From: Verrucomicrobiales bacterium
GTDB taxonomy: Bacteria; Verrucomicrobiota; Verrucomicrobiia; Verrucomicrobiales; DEV007
Reading direction: 5' to 3'
Length of the DNA: 38,376 bases
Assembly: GCA_022361255.1 (NCBI GenBank)
Contig: JAKSBG010000036.1
Span: 1 to 38,376, forward strand
Positions 8,095-15,800 of the stretch are shown piece by piece. The notes under the pieces were generated by a model. The model was not told the origin of the DNA. It was given only the letters and a program-made list of their open reading frames with translations, and ran no database searches. How positions within the stretch are numbered: position 1 is the first letter of the stretch; each line of letters opens with the position of its first letter. A program made the translations under genes and the position numbers.

Positions 8095-8613
8095 CTACTT
8101 TGAAACCTCCGCCGACTTCCCGGAGCCTGCCTTTTTCCCTTTTTTCGTAGTAGCGGCTTGTTTGCGATTGGTCTTCGCCACTTTCTCCATTGCTGCAGGA
8201 GACGCTTCCTCGTACGATGGTGCCTCCAGAAACATTCGTGCGTCGATCGTCGGCAGTTCGGCCGGGCCATACAGTGAACGGGACGAGTGTGTTATCACGA
8301 GTTCCCGGATCGCGGCGTAGAGAATTGCACCTCCATTCATTTTCACGATTTCTTCGACCCTTTCCTTTGGGAAGTCAGGATGAACATCAAAGAGCCCTTC
8401 CACCTCCGCCCGGATCAAATAAGGCGGATTGCCCTTTGATTTCGGCAATTTGGTAGTCTCGACCTTCAGCCTGACAATCCAGTGATCATCATTTTTCCAA
8501 TTAGCAAAGGCGATCTCAAGCTCGGGCTCCTCATAGTCATCCGAATGGTTGGGAGAAGCATCGAAATGAAAACTTCTCACGAAATGACGACGAACCTGGA
8601 TTGCGCTGAGCAT
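8095..8613 (-). CDS. SecB-like chaperone of a toxin-antitoxin-chaperone system
   Basis: This 172-residue protein resembles SecB: alternating beta strands (HWIVRLKVET, PYLIRAEVEGLFDV) followed by the NGGAILYAAIRELV helix and the SLYGPAELPTIDARMF segment, which correspond to the SecB tetramer-interface helix and the strand after it. In toxin-antitoxin-chaperone systems such as Mycobacterium tuberculosis Rv1955-Rv1957 a solitary SecB-like chaperone folds and protects the antitoxin. The position, directly after an MqsA-like antitoxin with a TAATG overlap (its start shares a base with the antitoxin stop codon), supports that role. Unlike the acidic tail of export SecB, residues after about 140 form a lysine- and alanine-rich tail. 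It most likely does not serve general protein export. Confidence 0.75.
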   Translation of the reverse strand: MLSAIQVRRHFVRSFHFDASPNHSDDYEEPELEIAFANWKNDDHWIVRLKVETTKLPKSKGNPPYLIRAEVEGLFDVHPDFPKERVEEIVKMNGGAILYAAIRELVITHSSRSLYGPAELPTIDARMFLEAPSYEEASPAAMEKVAKTNRKQAATTKKGKKAGSGKSAEVSK

Positions 8614-9221
8614 TAGGCCGCGACCTCCATTTCTGGTTCGGGCTCCACTTCCGGCACAGGTTCACTGGAAACGGCTCCGACGATGAGGGCCGGCGTCCGG
8701 TAGGACCAACGCTCCGGATCAGCGAGGCACCAGGCACTACCATGATGAGGGATCCGGATTGTGGCGACCGTGTCATAGGTTGCCACTTGGCGCTCGAAAA
8801 AGCTTCGCAGCGCCGTATCGATACTCGGATTGACGAGATGTCCGCCTGCCTCCAGCCGCTTGATCGTGGCAATGCTGACTTTAGCTCTCCTGGCGAGCTG
8901 CTCAGAACTCAACTTCAGGGCGCGCCGTTGCGATGCTGCTTCCTCTCCCGTGAGCATTCCATGCTCGTGCTGATAGGCCGCTATGGCGTTCTTCACACCG
9001 TCGGTGGCCTGAGCTGGGGACATGAGCGCGCAGCCGCATTCCGAACACACGTATTTCGGTCCTTTCGCGGAAATCTCCTCGCCACGAATCAAATGCGTTG
9101 ATTCGACGAGTTGCTCCACGAAGGATCCTTCCTGCTCACAGCCTGGGCAATGATCGGGTAGCCTCCACTTTCCCTGGCTTTTTAGCGGGGGTGGCTGCTT
9201 ACGTTTTTGGTCTGTCTTCAT
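8613..9221 (-). CDS. MqsA-like zinc-finger/HTH antitoxin with C-terminal extension
   Basis: The 202-residue protein has an N-terminal zinc knuckle with CPGC at residues 25-28 and CSEC at 59-62, as in MqsA. A helix-turn-helix of the Xre type spans about residues 93-130 (RRALKLSSEQLARRAKVS and IKRLEAG). MqsA is the antitoxin of the MqsR ribonuclease and represses its own operon through that HTH. After the HTH and the RSFFER helix, about 57 more residues follow that canonical 131-residue MqsA lacks. They contain W164, W172 and Y174 and end in an acidic proline-rich tail. In chaperone-controlled systems such an extension, the chaperone addiction sequence, makes the antitoxin depend on SecB-like partners. 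Its start overlaps the toxin gene by 23 bases. Confidence 0.8.
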   Translation of the reverse strand: MKTDQKRKQPPPLKSQGKWRLPDHCPGCEQEGSFVEQLVESTHLIRGEEISAKGPKYVCSECGCALMSPAQATDGVKNAIAAYQHEHGMLTGEEAASQRRALKLSSEQLARRAKVSIATIKRLEAGGHLVNPSIDTALRSFFERQVATYDTVATIRIPHHGSAWCLADPERWSYRTPALIVGAVSSEPVPEVEPEPEMEVAA

Positions 9222-9618
9222 GCAAATCCAAATGACAATATGTTACTGACTCGCCGGAATCGGTTTTCGTTCGACGAATCGCAAATTTGAGGTAGGCGCG
9301 AGCGCCCAATGAGCCGGAGGTCCAATGATAGGGGAAAAGAAACACGTCCTTGGAGCCTTTGTGGGTACACCGCTGAGCCTCTTTGCCGACGAAGCATTTC
9401 TCCGCCCCGATGGCCTCAATCTCCTTGAGCAGCAACAAGACCCAGGCGAGAACCCCGTCCATATCCGCCGCACCGGTAAACTCCATCGCTTCCGCATTGT
9501 GGCGATCGGCGATAATGATGGGACTCGAATTTTCATCCTCCAGTGCTGCGATTGCGTCCGTGACCTTGTTGATCTTCTCCTTGTCACTGGGACGGTGACT
9601 TTTCCTGGGAGGAGCCAT
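9199..9618 (-). CDS. MqsR-like toxin (probable mRNA interferase)
   Basis: From the ATG at 9618 this gene encodes 139 residues. The C-terminal half fits the MqsR/RelE fold: a basic and polar HKGSKDVFLFPYHW segment, then ARAYLKFAIR and a final strand VTYCHLDLHEDRP that parallels the YLK-x-x-x and SFKE strands of MqsR. MqsR cleaves mRNA at GCU sites. The match is weaker than for the two partner genes, and the N-terminal 50 residues are not recognised, so part of the call rests on gene order (toxin, antitoxin, chaperone). A TTG start at 9654 is also open, but the predicted promoter would place the transcript start downstream of it, so the ATG at 9618 is preferred. It overlaps the antitoxin by 23 bases. 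Confidence 0.6.
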   Translation of the reverse strand: MAPPRKSHRPSDKEKINKVTDAIAALEDENSSPIIIADRHNAEAMEFTGAADMDGVLAWVLLLLKEIEAIGAEKCFVGKEAQRCTHKGSKDVFLFPYHWTSGSLGARAYLKFAIRRTKTDSGESVTYCHLDLHEDRPKT

Positions 9619-9646
9619 ATGGAGGTCAGGTCGACTTGAGACACCC

Positions 9647-9674
9647 AGTATCAAAAGATACCGCAGCTGTGCAA
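9647..9674 (-). promoter_or_regulatory. Candidate promoter and palindromic operator of the MqsR/MqsA/SecB operon
   Basis: On the minus strand TTGCAC (9669-9674) and GATACT (9647-9652) are separated by 16 bases and could be -35 and -10 elements. A perfect palindrome, GTATCAAAAGATAC at 9648-9661, overlaps the -10. Antitoxins of this type repress their own operons by binding such palindromes, so it is a good candidate operator for the MqsA-like protein. The sequence differs from the Escherichia coli MqsA operator. Confidence 0.45.
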
Positions 9675-9702
9675 GTTTACAATTTTTTTAAAAACTTTCG
9701 AT

Positions 9703-12606
9703 TCACACCGAAAACACCTTCATGACTTCATCGCCGAGGTGATTGATGACTTTCACGGCGATGCGGCCGGTGGCGGGTTTGTCGAAGGGGCGGCTGGTGT
9801 CGCGGTTGAGGCTCTGCCAGGCTTCTTCGTCGATCTCGGATTTGAGGGTCGTCTTGAGGGCTTTGTAGGGATCGTTCTGGCCGAGGAAGTAGGCGTGGCG
9901 GACGAAGAAGCTCTCCTCGTTGTAATCGGTGTCGATGAACCAGCAGGCGATGTCCTTGGCGTCGCTGGAGACGACTTCGCCGCTGCTCGGTTTGAAAATG
10001 TCGACGCCGTTGAGACGAACCTGGAGCTGGCCGTCGTCGAGCGTTTCGATGTCGATGTCCGGCTCGCCGAAGATGACGAAGAGGTTGCCCTTGCCGGTGT
10101 TCTTGAGATCGTCGGCCATGTGGAGGTCGGCGTTCATCCGGGCCTTGAGGACGGGAAAGCCGCCGAGTTTTTCGAACTCGGTGCTGTGGGCGTCGTAATT
10201 GAAGGCGCAGGCAATGAGCACGTCGTAGCCGATCTCGGCGGCCTCGCGGGCGGCGCGGACGAGGTCGGGCTTCTGCACCGTGCCGAATTCGGGGCCGATG
10301 AAGATGCCCGCCTTGCGCTGGGGTGCGTCCTCGTCATTGCCTTCGGTGTAGGTGCCGACGGCGCAGACATAGCTGCCGGCGACGGGCTCGATACTGGTGA
10401 AGTGGATGCGATCCTCTTTGTTGGACTGCTGGACACCGGCGCTGCGGAGGTTTTCGAGAATGACGCTGGTGAAGTCCTGCTGGCGTCCGCCGTAGGCGGC
10501 ATCGCTCTGCTCGGCGACCTTGTCCCAACTGTCGACCAGCTCGTCGTTTTCATCGACCGAGAGCATGCGGTGGGGGGCGACGGATTCGACCGTGAAAGGA
10601 CCGGCGACGCGGGCCTTGGATTTGTCTTCGTAGGGTTTGTCGTAGAGGTATTCGAAGTCGGCCTTGGCGGCGATGGAGGCGTCGATTTCCTTTTGGCGGT
10701 CGATGCGGAGGTCCCACCAGTCGGTGTGGAGCTTTTTGGTTTCCTCGGGCCAGGATTCGGGGAAATCGCGGGGCATCTCCCATTCCTGGATCGTGTCGGG
10801 GAGGTCGATGTCGTAGTTCTTGTCTTTGCGGAATTCGGTGAGCCAATCGGGGCCGACGGCGTTGGTGATCTGCTCGGCGAGGGGGACGAGTTTCTCCTCG
10901 AACTGCTCGTGGATGACGTCGATCTCGGCGTTGTTGGCGATGGACTTGAGGGTGATGTGCGGCACCCGCTCGTAAACGAAGCCGTGGGAAAGGTGGCCGT
11001 GGGTGGGCTGCTCGCTCGGGGCGGTGCGGGTGACTTCGGCTTCCCTGACCTGGCCTTCGCGGCTGTCGGCGAGCAGGTAGTAGGGATAACGCGCGCCCAT
11101 GATGCGGGCCCGCGCGAGCGCGAGGGCGACGCGGGAGGTGTCGATCGTGATCCAGCGGCGGCCCCATTGCTCGGCGACGTAGGCCGTGGTGCCGGAACCG
11201 CAGGTCGGGTCGAGGACGAGGTCGCCTGGGTCGGTGGTCATGAGGAGGCAACGCTCGACGATTCCGGCATGACTCTGAACCACATATACTTTACCTGCTG
11301 GGCTCGCGAATTCGTTCCAAACGTTGTTTAGTTCATATGCAGGATAGTCGTCGAGGTAGAAAAGAAATCGAAGCGAACTTCCTGTGCTCGTCACACGGTT
11401 AGCAGAAATTGCTCTCTTGAGCCCCTCTCGATTTGTTGACCAACAGCGGTTCATTGGAGGCGAATACTTCCGAAACTGATAGGAAAACTCAAAAGTGGTG
11501 GATTGATTGGCTCCAATCGAAGTTAAGGCAATTAACTGACACGCCCGCTCTCCTTCAGGGAGCGGGTGAAGCCCCTGCTTTTCTTCCTTTGTAAGTCTTC
11601 TCCGAAAACCAGCCTCGTTTTGGGCCAAATCATACCGAGCACTGGTCCCGGTACCATCACCTACGGCTTTTGTTTTAAACAGCCTACGAAACTTTTGGTT
11701 GCCTCTATCCTTACAAAACCAGATTACAAAATCTGAAACATTTCGAATTGAAGCGGAACCAAGTCCTCCTGTTTTTTGAATTGTAATCAAACTAACAAAA
11801 TTCTCCTCCCCAAACACCTCATCCATCAACGCCCGGACGCGGTGCACATTCTCATCCCCGATCTGCACGAAGACACTCCCGCTCTCCGTCAATAACTCCC
11901 GCGCCACGATCAAGCGATCGCGCAGGTAGGTCAGGTAGGAGTGAATCCCATCCCGCCAGGTATCGCGAAAGGCCTTCACCTGCTCGGGCTCACGGGAAAT
12001 GTGATTGGCCTTGCCGTCCTTGACGTCGCGACTCGTGGTCGACCACTGGAAGTTGGAGTTGAACTTGATCCCATACGGCGGGTCGAGGTAGATGCACTGC
12101 ACCTTGCCCCGCAGTCCCTCGCGCTCGGAGAGGCTGCTCATTACCTGGAGCGCGTCGCCGAGGATCATGCGATTGCTCCAGTGGCCCTCGTGCCGGTAGA
12201 AGTCGGTCGATTTCGCCTCCTCGGGCAGGCCGTTGAAGTCGCCGAAGAGATCGGCGTCGTAGTAGCCCTCGTCCTCCACGCCCGCCCGCGTCCGCGTCTG
12301 CCGGAGGAGGTCGTCGATGAGCGCCTTGGGATGGACCTTTTCCTGGATGTAGAGCGCCGGGGCCTGCACCTCGAGCGGTCCGTCGTCCTTCCCCCGCCAG
12401 ACGAGCTGCGGATCGAGATCCGCATTGCGCCCCGCGCTTTCCTCCGGAAACGACTCGCCCGTCCGATCATAGGAGACGGGGATGGGCTCCCGAACCTCGT
12501 CCCGGACGACCGGCTGCATCTCGGCGGAGGGGATGTTCTTGCGCGAAGCGTCCTCGTGTCCGTAGTGAGAAACAGATTTCTTGGAAGCGGATTTTTTCTT
12601 GGCCAT
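9703..12606 (-). CDS. mod: Type III-like DNA methyltransferase (Mod), beta class
   Basis: This 967-residue protein methylates DNA and gives sequence specificity to the restriction complex. Motif IV DPPY is at residues 175-178 and motif I LDPTCGSGTT at about 465-474. The order (catalytic DPPY first, S-adenosylmethionine site second) defines the beta class of N6-adenine or N4-cytosine methyltransferases, typical of type III Mod subunits. The target-recognition region lies between the motifs at about residues 260-440. That block is compositionally foreign: about 45% GC over 11281-11820 against 58-75% in three flanking samples. The ~490 residues after motif I are longer than in classical Mod. The start is preceded by a hairpin at 12615-12631. 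It lies 239 bases downstream of Res, the reverse of the usual mod-res order. Confidence 0.85.
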   Translation of the reverse strand: MAKKKSASKKSVSHYGHEDASRKNIPSAEMQPVVRDEVREPIPVSYDRTGESFPEESAGRNADLDPQLVWRGKDDGPLEVQAPALYIQEKVHPKALIDDLLRQTRTRAGVEDEGYYDADLFGDFNGLPEEAKSTDFYRHEGHWSNRMILGDALQVMSSLSEREGLRGKVQCIYLDPPYGIKFNSNFQWSTTSRDVKDGKANHISREPEQVKAFRDTWRDGIHSYLTYLRDRLIVARELLTESGSVFVQIGDENVHRVRALMDEVFGEENFVSLITIQKTGGLGSASIRNVSDFVIWFCKDRGNQKFRRLFKTKAVGDGTGTSARYDLAQNEAGFRRRLTKEEKQGLHPLPEGERACQLIALTSIGANQSTTFEFSYQFRKYSPPMNRCWSTNREGLKRAISANRVTSTGSSLRFLFYLDDYPAYELNNVWNEFASPAGKVYVVQSHAGIVERCLLMTTDPGDLVLDPTCGSGTTAYVAEQWGRRWITIDTSRVALALARARIMGARYPYYLLADSREGQVREAEVTRTAPSEQPTHGHLSHGFVYERVPHITLKSIANNAEIDVIHEQFEEKLVPLAEQITNAVGPDWLTEFRKDKNYDIDLPDTIQEWEMPRDFPESWPEETKKLHTDWWDLRIDRQKEIDASIAAKADFEYLYDKPYEDKSKARVAGPFTVESVAPHRMLSVDENDELVDSWDKVAEQSDAAYGGRQQDFTSVILENLRSAGVQQSNKEDRIHFTSIEPVAGSYVCAVGTYTEGNDEDAPQRKAGIFIGPEFGTVQKPDLVRAAREAAEIGYDVLIACAFNYDAHSTEFEKLGGFPVLKARMNADLHMADDLKNTGKGNLFVIFGEPDIDIETLDDGQLQVRLNGVDIFKPSSGEVVSSDAKDIACWFIDTDYNEESFFVRHAYFLGQNDPYKALKTTLKSEIDEEAWQSLNRDTSRPFDKPATGRIAVKVINHLGDEVMKVFSV
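11281..11820 (-). other. Compositionally foreign target-recognition segment of Mod
   Basis: A hand count over these 540 bases gives 244 G+C (about 45%). Sixty-base samples at 10981, 12001 and 12121 give about 75%, 58% and 63%. The segment covers Mod residues about 263-442, between DPPY and motif I, where the target-recognition domain of beta methyltransferases lies. The simplest reading is a recombined specificity domain in a conserved scaffold. Confidence 0.6.
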
Positions 12607-12614
12607 GGGACAGA

Positions 12615-12631
12615 GTCCCGCAGAGCGGGAC
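12615..12631. repeat. Perfect hairpin next to the mod start codon
   Basis: GTCCCGC, loop AGA, GCGGGAC form a perfect 7-bp inverted repeat. On the mod mRNA it ends only 8 bases before the ATG, so it occupies the place of a Shine-Dalgarno site, which is otherwise absent. It could hinder or tune translation, or be another dispersed hairpin repeat. Confidence 0.5.
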
Positions 12632-12632
12632 G

Positions 12633-12661
12633 TAAAAGGTGAAAGGTAAAAAGTAAAAGGT
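12633..12661. repeat. 14-base tandem repeat (polypyrimidine on mod mRNA)
   Basis: TAAAAGGTGAAAGG and TAAAAAGTAAAAGG are two diverged 14-base units plus one extra base. On the minus strand they give a polypyrimidine tract in the mod leader, just upstream of the hairpin at 12615-12631. Confidence 0.4.
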
Positions 12662-12690
12662 CTGGTTTGGCCGCTGGTGCGGCGAGTGAT

Positions 12691-12734
12691 TCAACAGGGT
12701 TAGGTCAGGCAGTCAACAGGGTTAGGTCGGTAGG
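12691..12734. repeat. 22-base tandem repeat, locus 1 (two units)
   Basis: Two adjacent 22-base units both begin TCAACAGGGTTAGGTC (12691-12712 and 12713-12734). Related units with the same 22-base period occur at 18427-18460 and 35428-35475. The core AACAGGGTT can also appear inverted as AACCCTGTT. No spacers separate the units, so this is not a CRISPR array. Confidence 0.55.
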
Positions 12735-12756
12735 GAAACCGGGTTGAATTGATCCC

Positions 12757-12827
12757 GGGCAGGCGGAGCGCCCGCCCTACAGGAACGGTCGCAACGGGAG
12801 ATCTGTAGGGCGACCGCTCCGGTTGCC
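12757..12827. repeat. REP-like inverted pair (REPIN-like), copy 2
   Basis: A plus-strand unit at 12757-12783 (core GCGGAGCGCCCGCCCTACAG) faces a minus-strand unit at 12803-12827 that matches at about 20 of 25 positions, with 19 bases between them. The plus-strand unit folds on itself as GGGC-A-GGCG, loop GAG, CGCC-C-GCCC. Size and layout match copy 1 at 62-134. Paired inverted REP sequences of this kind are called REPINs and are mobilised by RAYT transposases encoded elsewhere in a genome. Confidence 0.6.
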
Positions 12828-12845
12828 GATGTCTGCACCTGCTTT

Positions 12846-15800
12846 TCATCCCACCGCTTTCTCAATCAATCGATCGACCTCCTCGTCGATCAGTTCCGCC
12901 AGCTCCGCCTCCATTCCGAAGGGCTGACTGAATTCTTCGAAGGCCCAGCGGCCGTAGCTTTTCAGGTGATTCACCCCGGGGATCCAGTAGTCCCGCATCG
13001 TGTTCTGCTTGTCCTTTTCGTGCTCCCCCCGGTAGCCCTTCACCTCGATGATGAGATGAAGCAGCTCGGAGTCCTCGTTCTTTTCATCCGCCGTTCCGGA
13101 GAGATTCACGAGGACAATGAAATCGGGGCGGTAGCGGCGAAACTCTCCGCCGGACTGGTAGGGCACCTCAAAGCCGAGGCCCTGGTTTTTCACGTAGCTG
13201 ACGACGCGGGGGTGGCTCTCGACGGCGCGGCAGAATTCCCTTTCCCACTCCGAATCACAGACGATTTCGTTGATGTGCGACTTGTTCAGGTCGGGAGTCC
13301 ACAACACGTCCTTCGTCGTGCGAAAATTGATCGTCGATGTGCTATGAACGGGGTGATAGGGATCGATGATGGCCTGGACGGGTTGCTCGTCGAGGTAGGC
13401 GGCAGTGATCCCGGCCTTAATCCGCTCCACCGCATCCTCAAGAATGGTCGGATAGAGAAGCTGCGCCAGTTTGGCATCTCCTTTCAGATCGACACATTCG
13501 TCCATCCACCGAAGCACGATCGCTTTCAGGGGATTGAAAAGATGCATGCGGGGCTGCCCTGACGGATCGGCAAATTTTCGAAACAGAAGTTCCCGCGCCA
13601 GTTCAAACGCGATCGAGGATCGACGCTTCTTATCGAGAGAGGCAACGGTGAGTTGGCTGGCTTCCCCAATGATTCCCCGGTTCTCGGTTTTCGTGGGGCC
13701 CACTTCGGCGGGACTCAGACGGATATGATGATCGTCGCGGAACTCGGCCTTGAGAGTCTCCTTCGGCAACTCGACGCGGTAGCCCTCGACATTGGGCACG
13801 AGGATTTCGAGATGATCACGCTCCGGGCGGACGGCGTGGACGTGAGTAAACGGCGGAGGTGGCTTGATGTCCCCTCCCTCGGATTTCGCGGTGAAATCGA
13901 AGGGAATTCCGAGCACATCGGCGTATTCGACGCCGAACTTGTTCTCGTCGTCGGTGGTGTAGTTGAGCCGGCGCAGTCCCCGTCCGACGACCTGCTCGCA
14001 AAGAAGCTGGGTTCCGAAGGCGCGCACCCCGAGAATGTGGGTGACGGTGTTGGCATCCCAGCCCTCGGTGAGCATGGAGACAGAAACGACGCAACGGATC
14101 TCGCCGCCGAGTTTGCCTTTCTGCCCGACGGTGTTCATGACCTCGCGGAGCAGGTCGCTGTCGGAAATTTTCTGGCCCGCCTCGGAATTGCCGCTGCGCT
14201 CGATCATCTCGCGGCGAAATTTCTCGATTTCATCGCCGAAGGAATCGCGGAAGGTCTTGTCGAGAGCTTCGCCCGATTCGAGCTGCTGGGAATCGATCAG
14301 GAGAGTGCGGGGACGGGGACGACGGTTTCCGTTTTCGTCGTAGTTGCCGAAAAGGGGGAGTCGGGGCTCGTTCGAGGACACTGTGCCGTCGGGGTTTTCC
14401 CATTCCCAGCCCGAGATCCAATCGTAGATCGCTTTGGAGGCTTTTACATTGGAACAGACCACAATGAAAACAGGCGGCACCTCGACGCCTGCCTTTTTCC
14501 ACTTCTCGAAGGTTTCTTCGTAGTGGGTGTAGAGGGAATTCAGGCCCGTATGAAGCAGGGGCGGAAGCTGTTTCGGATCGAAAGGCTTGCCGCCTTTCCC
14601 ACGGGGCATTTTCTTGCCAATGTGCTCCCAGAGATTCCGGAGTTTCGGAATGTCGTCGCTGTCCACGCTATTGTCCGCCACAGGAACCCGGGGCAGCTTG
14701 ACGATACCGGACTCAATCGCATCCATCAGCGAGAAATCGGACATCACCCAGGGGAAGAGAGTGCCCTCCTTGTAGCCGGACCCGCGCAGGAAAAACGGGG
14801 TCGCGGAGAGGTCGTAAACGGTGTGGATGCCAACCTTGCGTTTCACGGCCTCAAGTCCGGAAATCCACATGCGAGCGTAGCGGTTTTCATCCTTCGCCTG
14901 GGTTTTCTCATCCCCCTTAAGATCGTCTTCGGTATCAATAGCGTCGCCGCCGGATTTCATTCGGTAGCAGTGGTGGGCCTCGTCGTTGATCACGACGATT
15001 TTTTCTCCCATCAACTCGCCCATGACCCGGCGGACCATCTCGCCCTCGGTCTCGCGACTGTCGATGGGTGTGCCGGTCCGGCCCTCGAGAAGCTGGCGAT
15101 TGCCCTTGGCGAGTTCCAGTTTTTCCCGGCGTTGAAAGGCGTGGTAGTTCGTGATGACGATCTTCGCCTTCTCGATATCCCCCATCATGTCGCGGGGGAG
15201 GATCTGGCGCTCTTTGTAGTAGCTCTCGGTGTCGTTCGGGAGCAGGACACGAAGGCGATCCCGGATCGTGATTCCCGGAGCGACAATGAGAAAGGCACGG
15301 GAGTATTTTTTGCTCTGCGGCGAGCGGACCCAATTCACCGTCTGCCAGGCGATGAGCATGGACATGACCATGGTTTTGCCCGCACCAGTGGCAAGCTTGA
15401 GCGCGATGCGGAAAAGATCGGGATTCGCCTCGGCGTTTACGGCACGAAGATAGCTGTGATAGTCGAAATTCGACTTCACCTTCGGTGCCACCTCCGCCAG
15501 CCAGATCGCGACCTCGACGGCTTCCAGCTGGCAGAAGAAAGGACGGATCCCGATCGATTTATCCTTTTGAATGGCGCGCCAATGCCGCAGGAGCTTCGCG
15601 GTAGCAGGGGTGACACCCCATTGCGTTTCGGGAAGCGTCCTCCAGGTGTCGACCTGGGCCCTGACCTGGTTCACGATGGAGGTGGGATCGTATTCCACCC
15701 CATCCACGGTGACCTTGGGCTGTTCCTCAAAGAGGTCGAGCTGCTCCTGATCCTTCTTTCGCTTCTTCGATTTTGGAATCGGTGTCAGATAGGAACAGCC

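Noticed and set aside
9739-11331. A 530-codon open frame on the plus strand opposite Mod
   Set aside because: It is rich in repeated D, E, G, V and L residues as expected from the antisense of a GC-rich gene, and it conflicts with the well-supported Mod motifs.
12691-12734. Short direct repeats as a CRISPR array
   Set aside because: Units are contiguous with no spacers, only two copies, and no cas gene is present.
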